Under the pieces are notes generated by a model. That model saw nothing but the letters and a program-made list of their open reading frames with translations. It did no database searches and was not told where the DNA came from. From CAZQXD01 sp964597315 (GTDB lineage: Bacteria > Pseudomonadota > Gammaproteobacteria > Competibacterales > Competibacteraceae), in contig CAZQXD010000097.1 of the NCBI GenBank assembly GCA_964597315.1, forward strand, positions 1 to 11,469: a stretch of 11,469 nucleotides of DNA, in the 5' to 3' direction. Positions 5,771-11,469 of this stretch are shown one piece after another (the stretch's first letter is position 1; the number at the start of each line of letters is the position of its first letter). The translations under genes were made by a program, and so were the position numbers.

Positions 5771-6240
5771 CGATTCAACTGTTTGGCGGCTTCCACCGCC
5801 TCCACAATGGCCAATTTGATCGTCTCAGAGTAATCATCTTCGTAAAGTACGGAGCTGATTATTTGATGCAGTAACTCTTTGTCGATCACATTATCAGCAA
5901 CCCAGACGGCGATGTTCTCCATCTCTTTGACAAAGCGTTTTACCACATAGTCGAAACCATTCAACTCAAGGAAATAGGCCCCCAAAGCCAAAGATGAGCG
6001 TTTATTGCCATCATTAAATGCATGGTTTTTATTGATGGAAAATACCAAGTGTGTGAGCTTGTCTTCCATCTCCGGGTAGTACCAGTCATTCTGGATATGC
6101 TCTAAGGGGCTTTCCAGCTGCCCAATATCTCTGGCGCCTGCCAAACCACCGGAATGCTCAATGATCCAGTCGTGAACGCTGATCGCATGTGTCACATCAA
6201 AATAGAAAAACCGGATGCCTGTGCCTGGCGAGTCATTCAT
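5764..6240 (-). CDS. Fic/Doc-family protein (putative toxin)
   Basis: A 158-residue protein of the Fic fold, nearest in motif to death-on-curing (Doc) proteins. The active-site loop is HAFNDGNKR (residues 73-81), fitting HxFx(D/E)GNxR with His73 as base and Asp77 for metal. GGLAGARDIGQLES (31-44) and AYFLELNG (88-95) are also typical. Fic enzymes transfer AMP from ATP to proteins, while phage P1 Doc phosphorylates EF-Tu; which applies here is unknown. It lies 16 bases after the DNA-binding partner gene on the same strand, with an AGAGGA ribosome site, so the two form an operon. The last two codons (GAA TAG) lie in an IS-like repeat, so the original tail may have been replaced. Confidence 0.88.
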   Translation of the reverse strand: MNDSPGTGIRFFYFDVTHAISVHDWIIEHSGGLAGARDIGQLESPLEHIQNDWYYPEMEDKLTHLVFSINKNHAFNDGNKRSSLALGAYFLELNGFDYVVKRFVKEMENIAVWVADNVIDKELLHQIISSVLYEDDYSETIKLAIVEAVEAAKQLNRE

Positions 6241-6256
6241 CTAAGCAATCCTCTGG

Positions 6257-7276
6257 CTAGCGGTCTTTCAGGCGCTTGAGTACCGCCAATGTTTCCGGGT
6301 CNNNNNNNNNNAATTGCTCTTCCAAGGAGCGGCTCTTTTCACCCAGAAAACGCTCGAAGTCGACTTCGGGTACCGATTTTATGTAAGCTTCCAGCTTCTC
6401 GTGTAGTGCATCGCGAAAGCATAAATCCCGGCTGGCCATCTTGGTTCGTGCATCCAGGATAAGCGGCTTGAACAACGGGTGCTTTTCGAAGCTGGCAAAC
6501 AGGCTTATGGCTTCCTTTTGCGTCAGCTTGCGACCTTGGGCCGTACTGGCCTGCCCTAACTCATGGGCAATGCCTGACTCGTAACTGGCAATCAGGTTCA
6601 ACACTTCGGAATACAGGGTTTCGCGGATGTTGGTTTTGGCTGCGAGATTTAATACTTTTTTATATTCGGCGGCGTTTTCATGGAAGATGCTTTGGTAGAT
6701 CAGGTTGGTAAAGCGGGCGTATTTCCAGTGGTTACCTTCCACATAGTTATCTAAGGCATCGGTGAACTGGCGACGGTAGTTTTCTTCCTGAAGCGCGGAG
6801 ACCAAAAAGTTCTCATCGCGCTGATTAATAAACTTGGTATGCCCTCCAGTTCGCTCGGCCATAACATCCAGGACAATGTCCAGCAGGCGCGAGCGCAGCA
6901 GGCGGGCGGGTTCGCTTTCGGTGAGCAACATACCTAAATTCAGCACTGCTCGAAAACTAAACACACCCAAGACACTGGTAAGGGTGCCGACATCAATGTC
7001 GGTACCATACCATAAATTCTTGAATTTTTTAAGCTTTTCACCTTTAAGTATTTGGTAGCCATTGCCTTTTAGCTCATCTGCGTGACTGGCCAAATATCGC
7101 TCAATGGTACGATCGGTCACCTCATATAAGGCCATCACCTGTGCTTTGGTAAATACGGTTTCGCCCTCAAACGCCACGCCGCCCAGGCCCAGGTGCTGCT
7201 CGGCCTGTTGCAGGGCATAGCGGTTGTTAAGGATATTCTGGCGGTCGTGGGTCGATTCGGTGAGGTCTTTGGCCAT
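6257..7276 (-). CDS. DNA-binding partner protein of the Fic module (putative antitoxin)
   Basis: About 339 residues, interrupted by ten unresolved bases (6302-6311). An N-terminal winged-helix-like region (about 35-80: FTKAQVMALYEVTDRTIERYLASH) is followed by a helical domain with FSFRAVLNLGMLLTESEPARLLR and ERTGGHTKFINQRDE. The C-terminus has KARTKMASRDL-like and FERFLGEKSRSLEEQ segments. I recognise this as the DNA-binding protein commonly found beside Fic/Doc genes, somewhat reminiscent of RhuM-type and phage antirepressor proteins; no biochemical role is known to me. I start it at ATG 7276 because GGAGG (7283-7287) sits six bases upstream. The frame is also open upstream to 7420, but that part is an IS481 transposase tail. 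It is probably a regulator or antitoxin for the downstream Fic protein. Confidence 0.8.
   Translation of the reverse strand: MAKDLTESTHDRQNILNNRYALQQAEQHLGLGGVAFEGETVFTKAQVMALYEVTDRTIERYLASHADELKGNGYQILKGEKLKKFKNLWYGTDIDVGTLTSVLGVFSFRAVLNLGMLLTESEPARLLRSRLLDIVLDVMAERTGGHTKFINQRDENFLVSALQEENYRRQFTDALDNYVEGNHWKYARFTNLIYQSIFHENAAEYKKVLNLAAKTNIRETLYSEVLNLIASYESGIAHELGQASTAQGRKLTQKEAISLFASFEKHPLFKPLILDARTKMASRDLCFRDALHEKLEAYIKSVPEVDFERFLGEKSRSLEEQXXXXDPETLAVLKRLKDR
6302..6311. other. Assembly gap (10 unresolved bases)
   Basis: Ten N lie within the 3' part of the Fic-partner gene. Frames on both sides agree if the true gap is 10 bases modulo 3. The residue before is in SRSLEEQ and the sequence resumes DPETLAVLKRLKDR-stop, so the gene is probably intact, but the real length is unknown. 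Confidence 0.95.
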
Positions 7277-7465
7277 CCTAAGCCTCCGTTGCATTTGCTT
7301 GAGTGGTTGATTGCGTACCTGTTTGTGGAACAACTCAGGTCCCTTGGCCTGCCAGTCCTTGAGGGCCGAGATCGTCGCCTGATGACCCAGGGCCTTCTGG
7401 GGAATGTGACGATTATACAGCTAGGCATAGCGCTTGAGGGTGGCCTCCAGGCTGGCCGATGAATC
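7277..7465 (-). pseudogene. IS481-type transposase C-terminal fragment
   Basis: The minus-strand translation SSASLEATLKRYA-stop-LYNRHIPQKALGHQ, continuing as ISALKDWQAKGPELFHK, matches the conserved C-terminal end of IS481-family DDE transposases (family form 'YAWLYN..IPQKALGH..P..ALK.W....PELF'). An in-frame TAG (7423-7421) replaces the usual Trp. No DDE catalytic residues remain. The final normal residues are also lost: after NQP the frame runs on, without a stop, into the ATG of the Fic-partner gene. At the 5' side it joins the integrase relic in the same frame near 7465. It is dead, but may contribute transcription to the Fic operon. Confidence 0.72.
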
Positions 7466-7690
7466 AAAGCGGGCGTCGGCCAGTGACCAGTCGCCCACTT
7501 TACCGGTGGTGTACTCGCGCCGGAGCTTGGTCGTTGGCGTGGTGTAGCGCAACATCCAGTAGGCATCGCCACGCTCAGTAGGCATCGCCACGCTTAGGGG
7601 TCATCAAATACAGCCCATCGCCATCGGCATGCCGGGCAGATGATTTTTTTTGATCAGTTTTTTAACGGTTTTGTCGTGTAGTTTGCCCAC
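7466..7690 (-). pseudogene. int: Tyrosine-recombinase (integrase) N-terminal fragment, frameshifted
   Basis: From a GTG at 7690 the frame reads GKLHDKTVKKLIKKN. After a one-base shift near 7640 it continues HADGDGLYLMTPKRGDAYW, and after a 19-bp duplication MLRYTTPTTKLRREYTTGK and GDWSLADAR. This is the arm-binding N-terminal domain (DUF4102 type) of the large island and phage integrase family ('ADGDGLYL...W..RY...GK.RE.TLG....SLA.AR'). The core-binding and catalytic domains (R-H-R-Y) are absent. It lies beside the attachment site and reads away from yicC, the normal position for an integrase that inserts there. The fragment is non-functional. Confidence 0.75.
7557..7594 (-). repeat. 19-bp perfect tandem duplication inside the integrase relic
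   Basis: AGCGTGGCGATGCCTACTG (minus strand) occurs twice in direct succession at 7576-7594 and 7557-7575. The 19-base length shifts the reading frame and creates an early TGA in one reading. It looks like a slippage or unequal-repair event. Confidence 0.92.
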
Positions 7691-7706
7691 CTTCGCGCCT
7701 CAAAAA

Positions 7707-7759
7707 ATTGAGGAGTACAGTCTCGCTTGGCAAACTATAGCGAGAAAATACTCCCCAAT
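7707..7759. repeat. Long imperfect hairpin between int relic and yicC
   Basis: The outer arms ATTGAGGAGTA (7707-7717) and TACTCCCCAAT (7749-7759) pair at 10 of 11 positions. After a 3-base internal loop, TCTCGC (7721-7726) pairs with GCGAGA (7740-7745) around a 13-base loop. It sits just upstream of the integrase start and could be an operator, an attP arm structure or a terminator-like element. No U-tract follows. Confidence 0.7.
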
Positions 7760-7873
7760 TGACTACCCATAATTACCCAAACAAGATAGATCACTTTAGG
7801 ACTGTATGACCTTCAATCTCATCTATATTGCTGCTATTTATGAGCTTGCATGGCGCCCCTGAAAGGCTGAAAA

Positions 7874-7899
7874 CATCACTCGATATTCTGCACCTGCTC
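7874..7899 (-). repeat. Proximal attachment site at the yicC 3' end
   Basis: The last codons of yicC (E-Q-V-Q-N-I-E-stop plus TG) form a direct repeat with 3642-3667, 22 of 26 bases identical. Codons are host-like here, so crossover probably took place towards the stop-codon side of the repeat. Confidence 0.72.
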
Positions 7900-8742
7900 G
7901 CGCATCTGCTCGATATACACCTTAAGATCCACGGCGGCGCGGGTGGTCTCGGTGTCGGCGGACTTAGAGGACAGGGTATTGGCCTCCCGGTTCAGCTCCT
8001 GCATCAGAAAATCCAACCGCCGACCCACTGGCTCCTGGCGCTGGAGTACGTCCCGCACTTCGGCCAGATGAGCATCCAGCCGGTCCAGTTCCTCATCCAC
8101 GTCCAAACGCTGGGCGATAATGGCCAACTCTTGCTCCAGCCGGTGGGGGTCGGCCTCCACCGGCAGGTCCGCCAGCCGAGCCAGCAGTTTTTCACGGACC
8201 CTGGCCACTACCTCGGTGCGCCGGGACCGTAGCTGGGTCACTTGTTCGGCCATGGCCTCGATCCGGGATAGGATCATCTCGGCGGTGCGCCGACCCTCCC
8301 GTTCTCGGGTGGCCACCAGCTCGTCCAGGGCCTGATCCAGGGTTGCCAGTACATCGGCTTTGATGGCTTCCAGGTCCGGCTCCGGTTCGCTCACCACCCC
8401 AGGCCAGCGCAGCACGTCGATGGCCTGCAGGCCCTTCCCCGGACCCATCAGCCCTTCCAGCTCGGCGGCCAGATCCAGCAAACGCCGGGCCAGGGGCTGG
8501 TTAAGGGCCACCCCGGCCAGGGTGGCGTTGCCGGTCTGGAAGCGGAGTCCACAATCCACTTTGCCCCGACCGAGACGGCTGGACACCCGCTCCCGCACCA
8601 GTGGTTCCAGGGCGCGCAGAGTCTCGGGCAGGCGCGGGGCGATTTCCAGGTAGCGATGGTTGACGCTGCGCAGTTCCCAGCTCAGCCCACCCCAATCGCT
8701 CTGGCGCTCACTACGGGCAAAAGCGGTCATACTCAAAATCAT
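7876..8742 (-). CDS. yicC: YicC-family endoribonuclease
   Basis: A 288-residue YicC protein, the normal length. The N-terminus MILSMTAFARSE and RSVNHRYLEIAPRLPE (about 25-40), then LVRERVSSRLGRGKVDC (about 46-62), define the YicC N-terminal domain. The C-terminal DUF1732 part includes RLDVDEELDRLDAHLAEV and the signature FLMQELNREANTLSSKS, ending EQVQNIE. E. coli YicC is reported to be an endoribonuclease involved in small-RNA turnover. The frame is open further upstream, but the family N-terminus and a GAGGAAG ribosome site fix the start at 8742. It is divergent from rph, the order seen in many gammaproteobacteria. Its 3' end is the island's integration site and is restored intact. Confidence 0.95.
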   Translation of the reverse strand: MILSMTAFARSERQSDWGGLSWELRSVNHRYLEIAPRLPETLRALEPLVRERVSSRLGRGKVDCGLRFQTGNATLAGVALNQPLARRLLDLAAELEGLMGPGKGLQAIDVLRWPGVVSEPEPDLEAIKADVLATLDQALDELVATREREGRRTAEMILSRIEAMAEQVTQLRSRRTEVVARVREKLLARLADLPVEADPHRLEQELAIIAQRLDVDEELDRLDAHLAEVRDVLQRQEPVGRRLDFLMQELNREANTLSSKSADTETTRAAVDLKVYIEQMREQVQNIE

Positions 8743-8792
8743 GGGCTTCCTCGCTCCACCGTCATTAACAATACGTGTGGCAATGGTAAGCC

Positions 8793-8832
8793 GATTTCGG
8801 TCGGGATAGAAACCGAAACCGAAACCGAAACC
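8793..8832. repeat. GAAACC x4 microsatellite with inverted partner, yicC-rph gap
   Basis: Four perfect GAAACC units occupy 8809-8832. Just upstream, CGATTTCGGT (8792-8801) is complementary at 9 of 10 positions to ACCGAAACCG (8812-8821), so a hairpin can form. The repeat lies about 21 bases ahead of the rph -10, roughly where its -35 should be. Confidence 0.8.
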
Positions 8833-8850
8833 GCCCGCGCCAAACGCCTT

Positions 8851-8859
8851 TGGTATACT
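8851..8859 (+). promoter_or_regulatory. rph promoter, extended -10
   Basis: TGGTATACT (8851-8859) fits the extended -10 form TGnTATAnT. Transcription would begin near 8866, about 30 bases before the rph ATG. The -35 position falls at the end of the GAAACC repeat and is weak, which an extended -10 can compensate for. Confidence 0.5.
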
Positions 8860-8895
8860 CGACCCTGCCCAGTTCCATTCCCCAAGGAGTTCAGC

Positions 8896-9615
8896 ATGCG
8901 CCCCAGCGGCCGCGCCCCCGATCAATTACGCCCGATCACCATTTCCCGCCAGTACACCAAACACGCGGAGGGCTCGGTGCTAGTGGAGTTCGGCGATACC
9001 AAGGTGCTATGCACCGCCAGCGTCGAGGGCCGTGTCCCCCCCTTTCTCAAGGGGAAACACCAAGGTTGGATCACCGCCGAATATGGCATGCTGCCCCGCG
9101 CCACCCATACCCGAAACGCTCGGGAGGCTGCCCGGGGCAAGCAGGGAGGGCGCACTATGGAAATCCAACGGCTGATCGGTCGGGCGTTGCGGGCTGTGGT
9201 GAACCTGGAGGCCCTGGGTGAACACACCATCACCGTGGACTGCGACGTACTCCAGGCCGATGGCGGCACCCGCACCGCCGCCATAACCGGCGGCTTCGTG
9301 GCCCTGGCCGACGCCGTGCGGCACATGGCGGCCAAGCGAAAGATCACCAAAAACCCCTTGCACGGCCAGGTGGCCTCGGTATCGGTGGGCATCCACCAGG
9401 GCGTGGCGGTGCTGGACCTGGATTACGCCGAGGATTCCGAAGCCGAGACGGATATGAACGTGGTCATGAACGACGCCGGCGCCTATGTGGAGGTACAGGG
9501 CACGGCCGAGGGCCATGCCTTCCGCCATGAAGAACTACAGGCCATGCTGGCCCTGGCTCGGGACGGTATCGGCCAACTGATCGACCGCCAGCGCCAAGTC
9601 CTGGGGCTAAACTAA
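8896..9615 (+). CDS. rph: Ribonuclease PH
   Basis: A 239-residue RNase PH, which trims tRNA 3' ends by phosphate-dependent exonucleolysis and acts as a hexamer. Visible marks: N-terminal MRPSGRAPDQLRPI; GGRTMEIQRLIGRALR with Arg86; phosphate-binding Thr125-Arg126 in GGTRTAAITGG; metal-binding Asp180 and Asp186 in YAEDSEAETDMNVVM; C-terminal FRHEELQAMLALA. Length equals the E. coli enzyme's usual 238. The ATG is set by AAGGAG (8884-8889) at six bases; the frame is open further upstream but that part is the intergenic repeat. rdgB follows after 4 bases, so the two are one operon. No frameshift like that of E. coli K-12 rph is present. Confidence 0.97.
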   Translation: MRPSGRAPDQLRPITISRQYTKHAEGSVLVEFGDTKVLCTASVEGRVPPFLKGKHQGWITAEYGMLPRATHTRNAREAARGKQGGRTMEIQRLIGRALRAVVNLEALGEHTITVDCDVLQADGGTRTAAITGGFVALADAVRHMAAKRKITKNPLHGQVASVSVGIHQGVAVLDLDYAEDSEAETDMNVVMNDAGAYVEVQGTAEGHAFRHEELQAMLALARDGIGQLIDRQRQVLGLN

Positions 9616-9619
9616 GACC

Positions 9620-10228
9620 GTGATCAGGATCGTACTGGCCACCGGCAACCCCGGCAAGGCGCGGGAACTCAACGCCCTGCTGGGCGACCAGGGCCTGGAT
9701 ATCCTGCCCCAGTCCCATTTCGCTGTGCCGGAGGCCGAGGAAACCGGCCTCACCTTCGTGGAGAACGCCATCCTCAAGGCCCGCAACGCCGCCGCCCACA
9801 CCGGCTTGCCAGCCATCGCCGACGACTCCGGCATCCAGGTGGACGCCTTAGGCGGCGCTCCCGGCATCCGTTCCGCCCGCTATGCCGGAACCGACGCCTC
9901 CGACCGGGATAACCTGGACAAGCTGCTGGCCGCACTGGCCGAGATTCCCGACCCCCAGCGCACGGCCCGCTTCCAGTGCTTGCTGGTGTATTTGCACCAT
10001 GCCGACGACCCCACCCCGCTAATTTGCCAAGGCACCTGGGAAGGGCTAATCACCCAGGCGCCACGAGGCGAACAGGGTTTTGGCTACGACCCGGTGTTCT
10101 ATGTACCGGAGCAGGGCCGCACCGCCGCCGAACTGGAACCGGCCCTTAAAAACTGCCTGAGCCACCGGGGCCAGGCCTTATCCTGCCTGCAACGTCTTTT
10201 GACGAAAAAACTCTTAAAAATAGGATAA
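9620..10228 (+). CDS. rdgB: XTP/dITP diphosphatase (RdgB/HAM1)
   Basis: A 202-residue non-canonical purine NTP pyrophosphatase. It hydrolyses XTP, ITP and dITP to monophosphates and keeps these bases out of DNA and RNA. Family motifs: VLATGNPGK (5-13), GLTFVENAILKARNAA (43-58), the catalytic ADDSGIQVDALGGAPGIRSARYAG (67-90, Asp69 metal or base), QGFGYDPVF (152-160) and SHRGQAL (181-187). It begins with GTG only 4 bases after the rph stop, with no clear ribosome site, so it depends on translational coupling with rph. The C-terminal tail LTKKLLKIG is lysine-rich and not conserved. rph-rdgB is a common gene pair. Confidence 0.96.
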   Translation: MIRIVLATGNPGKARELNALLGDQGLDILPQSHFAVPEAEETGLTFVENAILKARNAAAHTGLPAIADDSGIQVDALGGAPGIRSARYAGTDASDRDNLDKLLAALAEIPDPQRTARFQCLLVYLHHADDPTPLICQGTWEGLITQAPRGEQGFGYDPVFYVPEQGRTAAELEPALKNCLSHRGQALSCLQRLLTKKLLKIG

Positions 10229-10305
10229 GATCGACGCTTTGCAAGCAGCCAGTCACCATAGGCAGTGCTGGCCACTCGGAAACCCAGCGGATTTTTATTC
10301 TTATC

Positions 10306-11469
10306 ATGCGGATACCCGGCTATCACATCGAACGAGAAATCGGCCGTGGCGGCATGTCCATCGTCTATCTGGCGGTCCAGGAGTCCCTAAACCGCCCTGT
10401 CGCCCTCAAGATCATGTCCCCGGTGCTGGCCACCGACCCCCAGTTCGCCAAGCGTTTCGTCAAGGAAGGGGTCACCGTGGCCCGGCTGGCCCACCGGGGC
10501 ATCATTAAAGTTTTCGATACCGGGGTCTACGACAATAACTATTACCTGTCCATGGAGTATCTACCCGGGGGCACCCTGGCCGACCGGATCAAGCAGGGCC
10601 TGTCCCTCAAGGACGGTTTGGCGATTTTGCGCGGTGTGGCCGATGCCCTGGGCCATGCCCACCGCGCCGGGGTGATCCATCGGGACATCAAACCCCAGAA
10701 TATTCTGTTCTACGGGGATGGCGCCCCCGTGGTCACTGATTTTGGCATTGCCAAGACCTACGAGAACGCCACGGTGATGACCGCCACCGGGCTGATGGTG
10801 GGCAGCCCCAATTACATGAGTCCAGAGCAGATCAAGGGCGCGGGGGTAGACAACAAGTCCGATCTGTACGCCCTGGGCATCATCTTCCACGAAATTCTCA
10901 CTGGCAAAACCCCTTACAGCGCCCCCGACTCTTTTGCCCTGGCCATCAAGCACCTCAATAGCCCCGTCCCCCAATTGCCGACGCCACTGGCCCATTTTCA
11001 GCCGGTGCTGGAGGCGCTGTTGGCCAAGGAGGCGGAGCAGCGCTGCCCCAGCGCCGAGCAGTTGATCAGCGCCCTGGATCAGGCCGAACGCCGAACCGGC
11101 GCCCCGCCCAACACCGCCAAGCCGGGACAGTCCCGAGCGGGCCTGGGGCTGGTGGCCGCCTTGGCTTTGGCCTTGTTGGGTGGGGGTAGCGGCGCCTGGT
11201 GGTACTACGGCCAACCCGTTACGGCCGCCGAACCCGCCACCCAGGCTCCGAAACCACAGCCGCCGACTAATACCGGCCTACTGGTTGTCGCCCGGGAGCA
11301 TCTGGCCGCCGGCCACCCCGAGCTGGCATTGGAGCGCCTCGATCAGGCTCTGGAAAAAATGCCTGACGACCCCGAGGCCCGAGCCTTGCGCCGTCAGGCC
11401 GAACAGGCGCGCCAGCAACAAGCCGACACCGAACGGGAGCGTCTGGCCGAGGCGCAACGCCAGGCCGAG
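10306..11469 (+). CDS. Membrane-anchored Hanks-type Ser/Thr protein kinase, C-terminus off the right edge
   Basis: 388 codons are visible. The kinase domain (about 6-262) is complete: Gly-rich loop IGRGGMSIVY (12-21), Lys35 in VALKIM, Glu54 on helix C, HRDIKPQN (125-132) with catalytic Asp127, DFGIAK (145-150), MSPEQ (171-175) in place of APE, and KSDLYALGIIFHEILTGKTPY (184-204). A Pro/Gly-rich linker is followed by one transmembrane segment (about 278-299, LGLVAALALALLGGG then WWYYG). After it the protein has a TPR-like helical stretch (LAAGHPELALERLDQAL) and a Glu/Arg/Gln-rich segment likely to be coiled coil. The kinase is cytoplasmic and the C-terminal part periplasmic, as in PknB-type sensors. 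It starts 77 bases after rdgB without a clear ribosome site. The target is unknown. Confidence 0.93.
   Translation, partial: MRIPGYHIEREIGRGGMSIVYLAVQESLNRPVALKIMSPVLATDPQFAKRFVKEGVTVARLAHRGIIKVFDTGVYDNNYYLSMEYLPGGTLADRIKQGLSLKDGLAILRGVADALGHAHRAGVIHRDIKPQNILFYGDGAPVVTDFGIAKTYENATVMTATGLMVGSPNYMSPEQIKGAGVDNKSDLYALGIIFHEILTGKTPYSAPDSFALAIKHLNSPVPQLPTPLAHFQPVLEALLAKEAEQRCPSAEQLISALDQAERRTGAPPNTAKPGQSRAGLGLVAALALALLGGGSGAWWYYGQPVTAAEPATQAPKPQPPTNTGLLVVAREHLAAGHPELALERLDQALEKMPDDPEARALRRQAEQARQQQADTERERLAEAQRQAE

Larger units (their letters stand above)
3642..7899. mobile_element. Degenerate genomic island integrated at the 3' end of yicC
   Basis: The segment is bracketed by a 26-bp direct repeat derived from the yicC 3' end. 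Next to the intact yicC it carries the N-terminal part of a tyrosine recombinase, now broken. The interior is visibly more AT-rich than the flanks around hipBA and holds only accessory genes (HipBA, a Fic module, IS fragments). Islands targeting the yicC 3' end are known, notably the mobilizable islands (MGIs) helped by SXT/R391 elements. No oriT, mobilisation gene or excisionase is recognisable here, so kinship to MGIs rests on the site and the integrase relic only. The element is probably immobile. Confidence 0.7.

Noticed and set aside
7135..7572. Minus-strand 145-codon ORF over the IS481/integrase relic
   Set aside because: It is an out-of-frame translation; the adjacent frame gives clear integrase and IS481 motifs.
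8656..8895. Upstream extension of the rph frame
   Set aside because: RNase PH proteins start at MRPSGR; the ATG at 8896 has AAGGAG at ideal spacing and the upstream part crosses the yicC start.
8742..8925. Upstream extension of yicC (Gly/Phe-rich N-terminus)
   Set aside because: The extension translates the GAAACC repeat and the rph start region; the family N-terminus MILSMTAFAR and the ribosome site place the start at 8742.
10229..10305. Promoter and ribosome site for the kinase
   Set aside because: TTGCAA near 10239 and an AT-rich stretch before the ATG were considered, but no -10 at proper spacing and no Shine-Dalgarno sequence could be supported.

Overview
The window looks like a GC-rich proteobacterial chromosome, most likely Gammaproteobacteria: it has a divergent yicC / rph-rdgB pair, codons ending mostly in G or C, and a YicC-type attachment site. 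I cannot name a genus.

Left flank (1-2722). A catabolic block reads leftwards: mmsA (CoA-acylating methylmalonate-semialdehyde dehydrogenase), then the start of a GMC-family FAD oxidoreductase that runs off the edge. A divergent LysR-type regulator shares their 100-bp AT-rich control region, which holds two candidate LysR operators.

IS200/IS605 element (2719-3374). It carries an intact Y1 transposase, tnpA. Its tnpB has shrunk to a 15-residue N-terminal stub joined to a piece of the zinc-finger region. The element's right end supplies the lysR stop codon.

Genomic-island remnant (about 3642-7899). A 26-bp imperfect direct repeat (22/26 identical) brackets a 4.2-kb, more AT-rich segment. One copy is the 3' end of yicC; the other is a second, diverged yicC 3' end in the same orientation. 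Next to the real yicC lies the broken N-terminal part of a tyrosine recombinase. This is the architecture of islands that integrate into the 3' end of yicC, such as the mobilizable islands (MGIs) driven by SXT/R391 elements. The cargo is two toxin-antitoxin-like modules back to back: hipB-hipA on the plus strand, and a DNA-binding protein plus Fic/Doc pair on the minus strand. Between them are about 95 bp of inward-facing IS-end-like repeats. An IS481-type transposase tail sits between the Fic module and the integrase relic. With a broken integrase the island is probably fixed in place. A 10-base run of N interrupts the Fic partner gene.

Right flank (7876-11469). Housekeeping genes: yicC (minus), rph (RNase PH) and rdgB (XTP/dITP diphosphatase), with a four-unit GAAACC repeat between yicC and rph. 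A Hanks-type Ser/Thr protein kinase with a membrane anchor then runs off the right edge.

The most informative observation is the yicC-targeted island relic carrying HipBA and Fic modules. I did not find a gene set that I would call a wholly new system.
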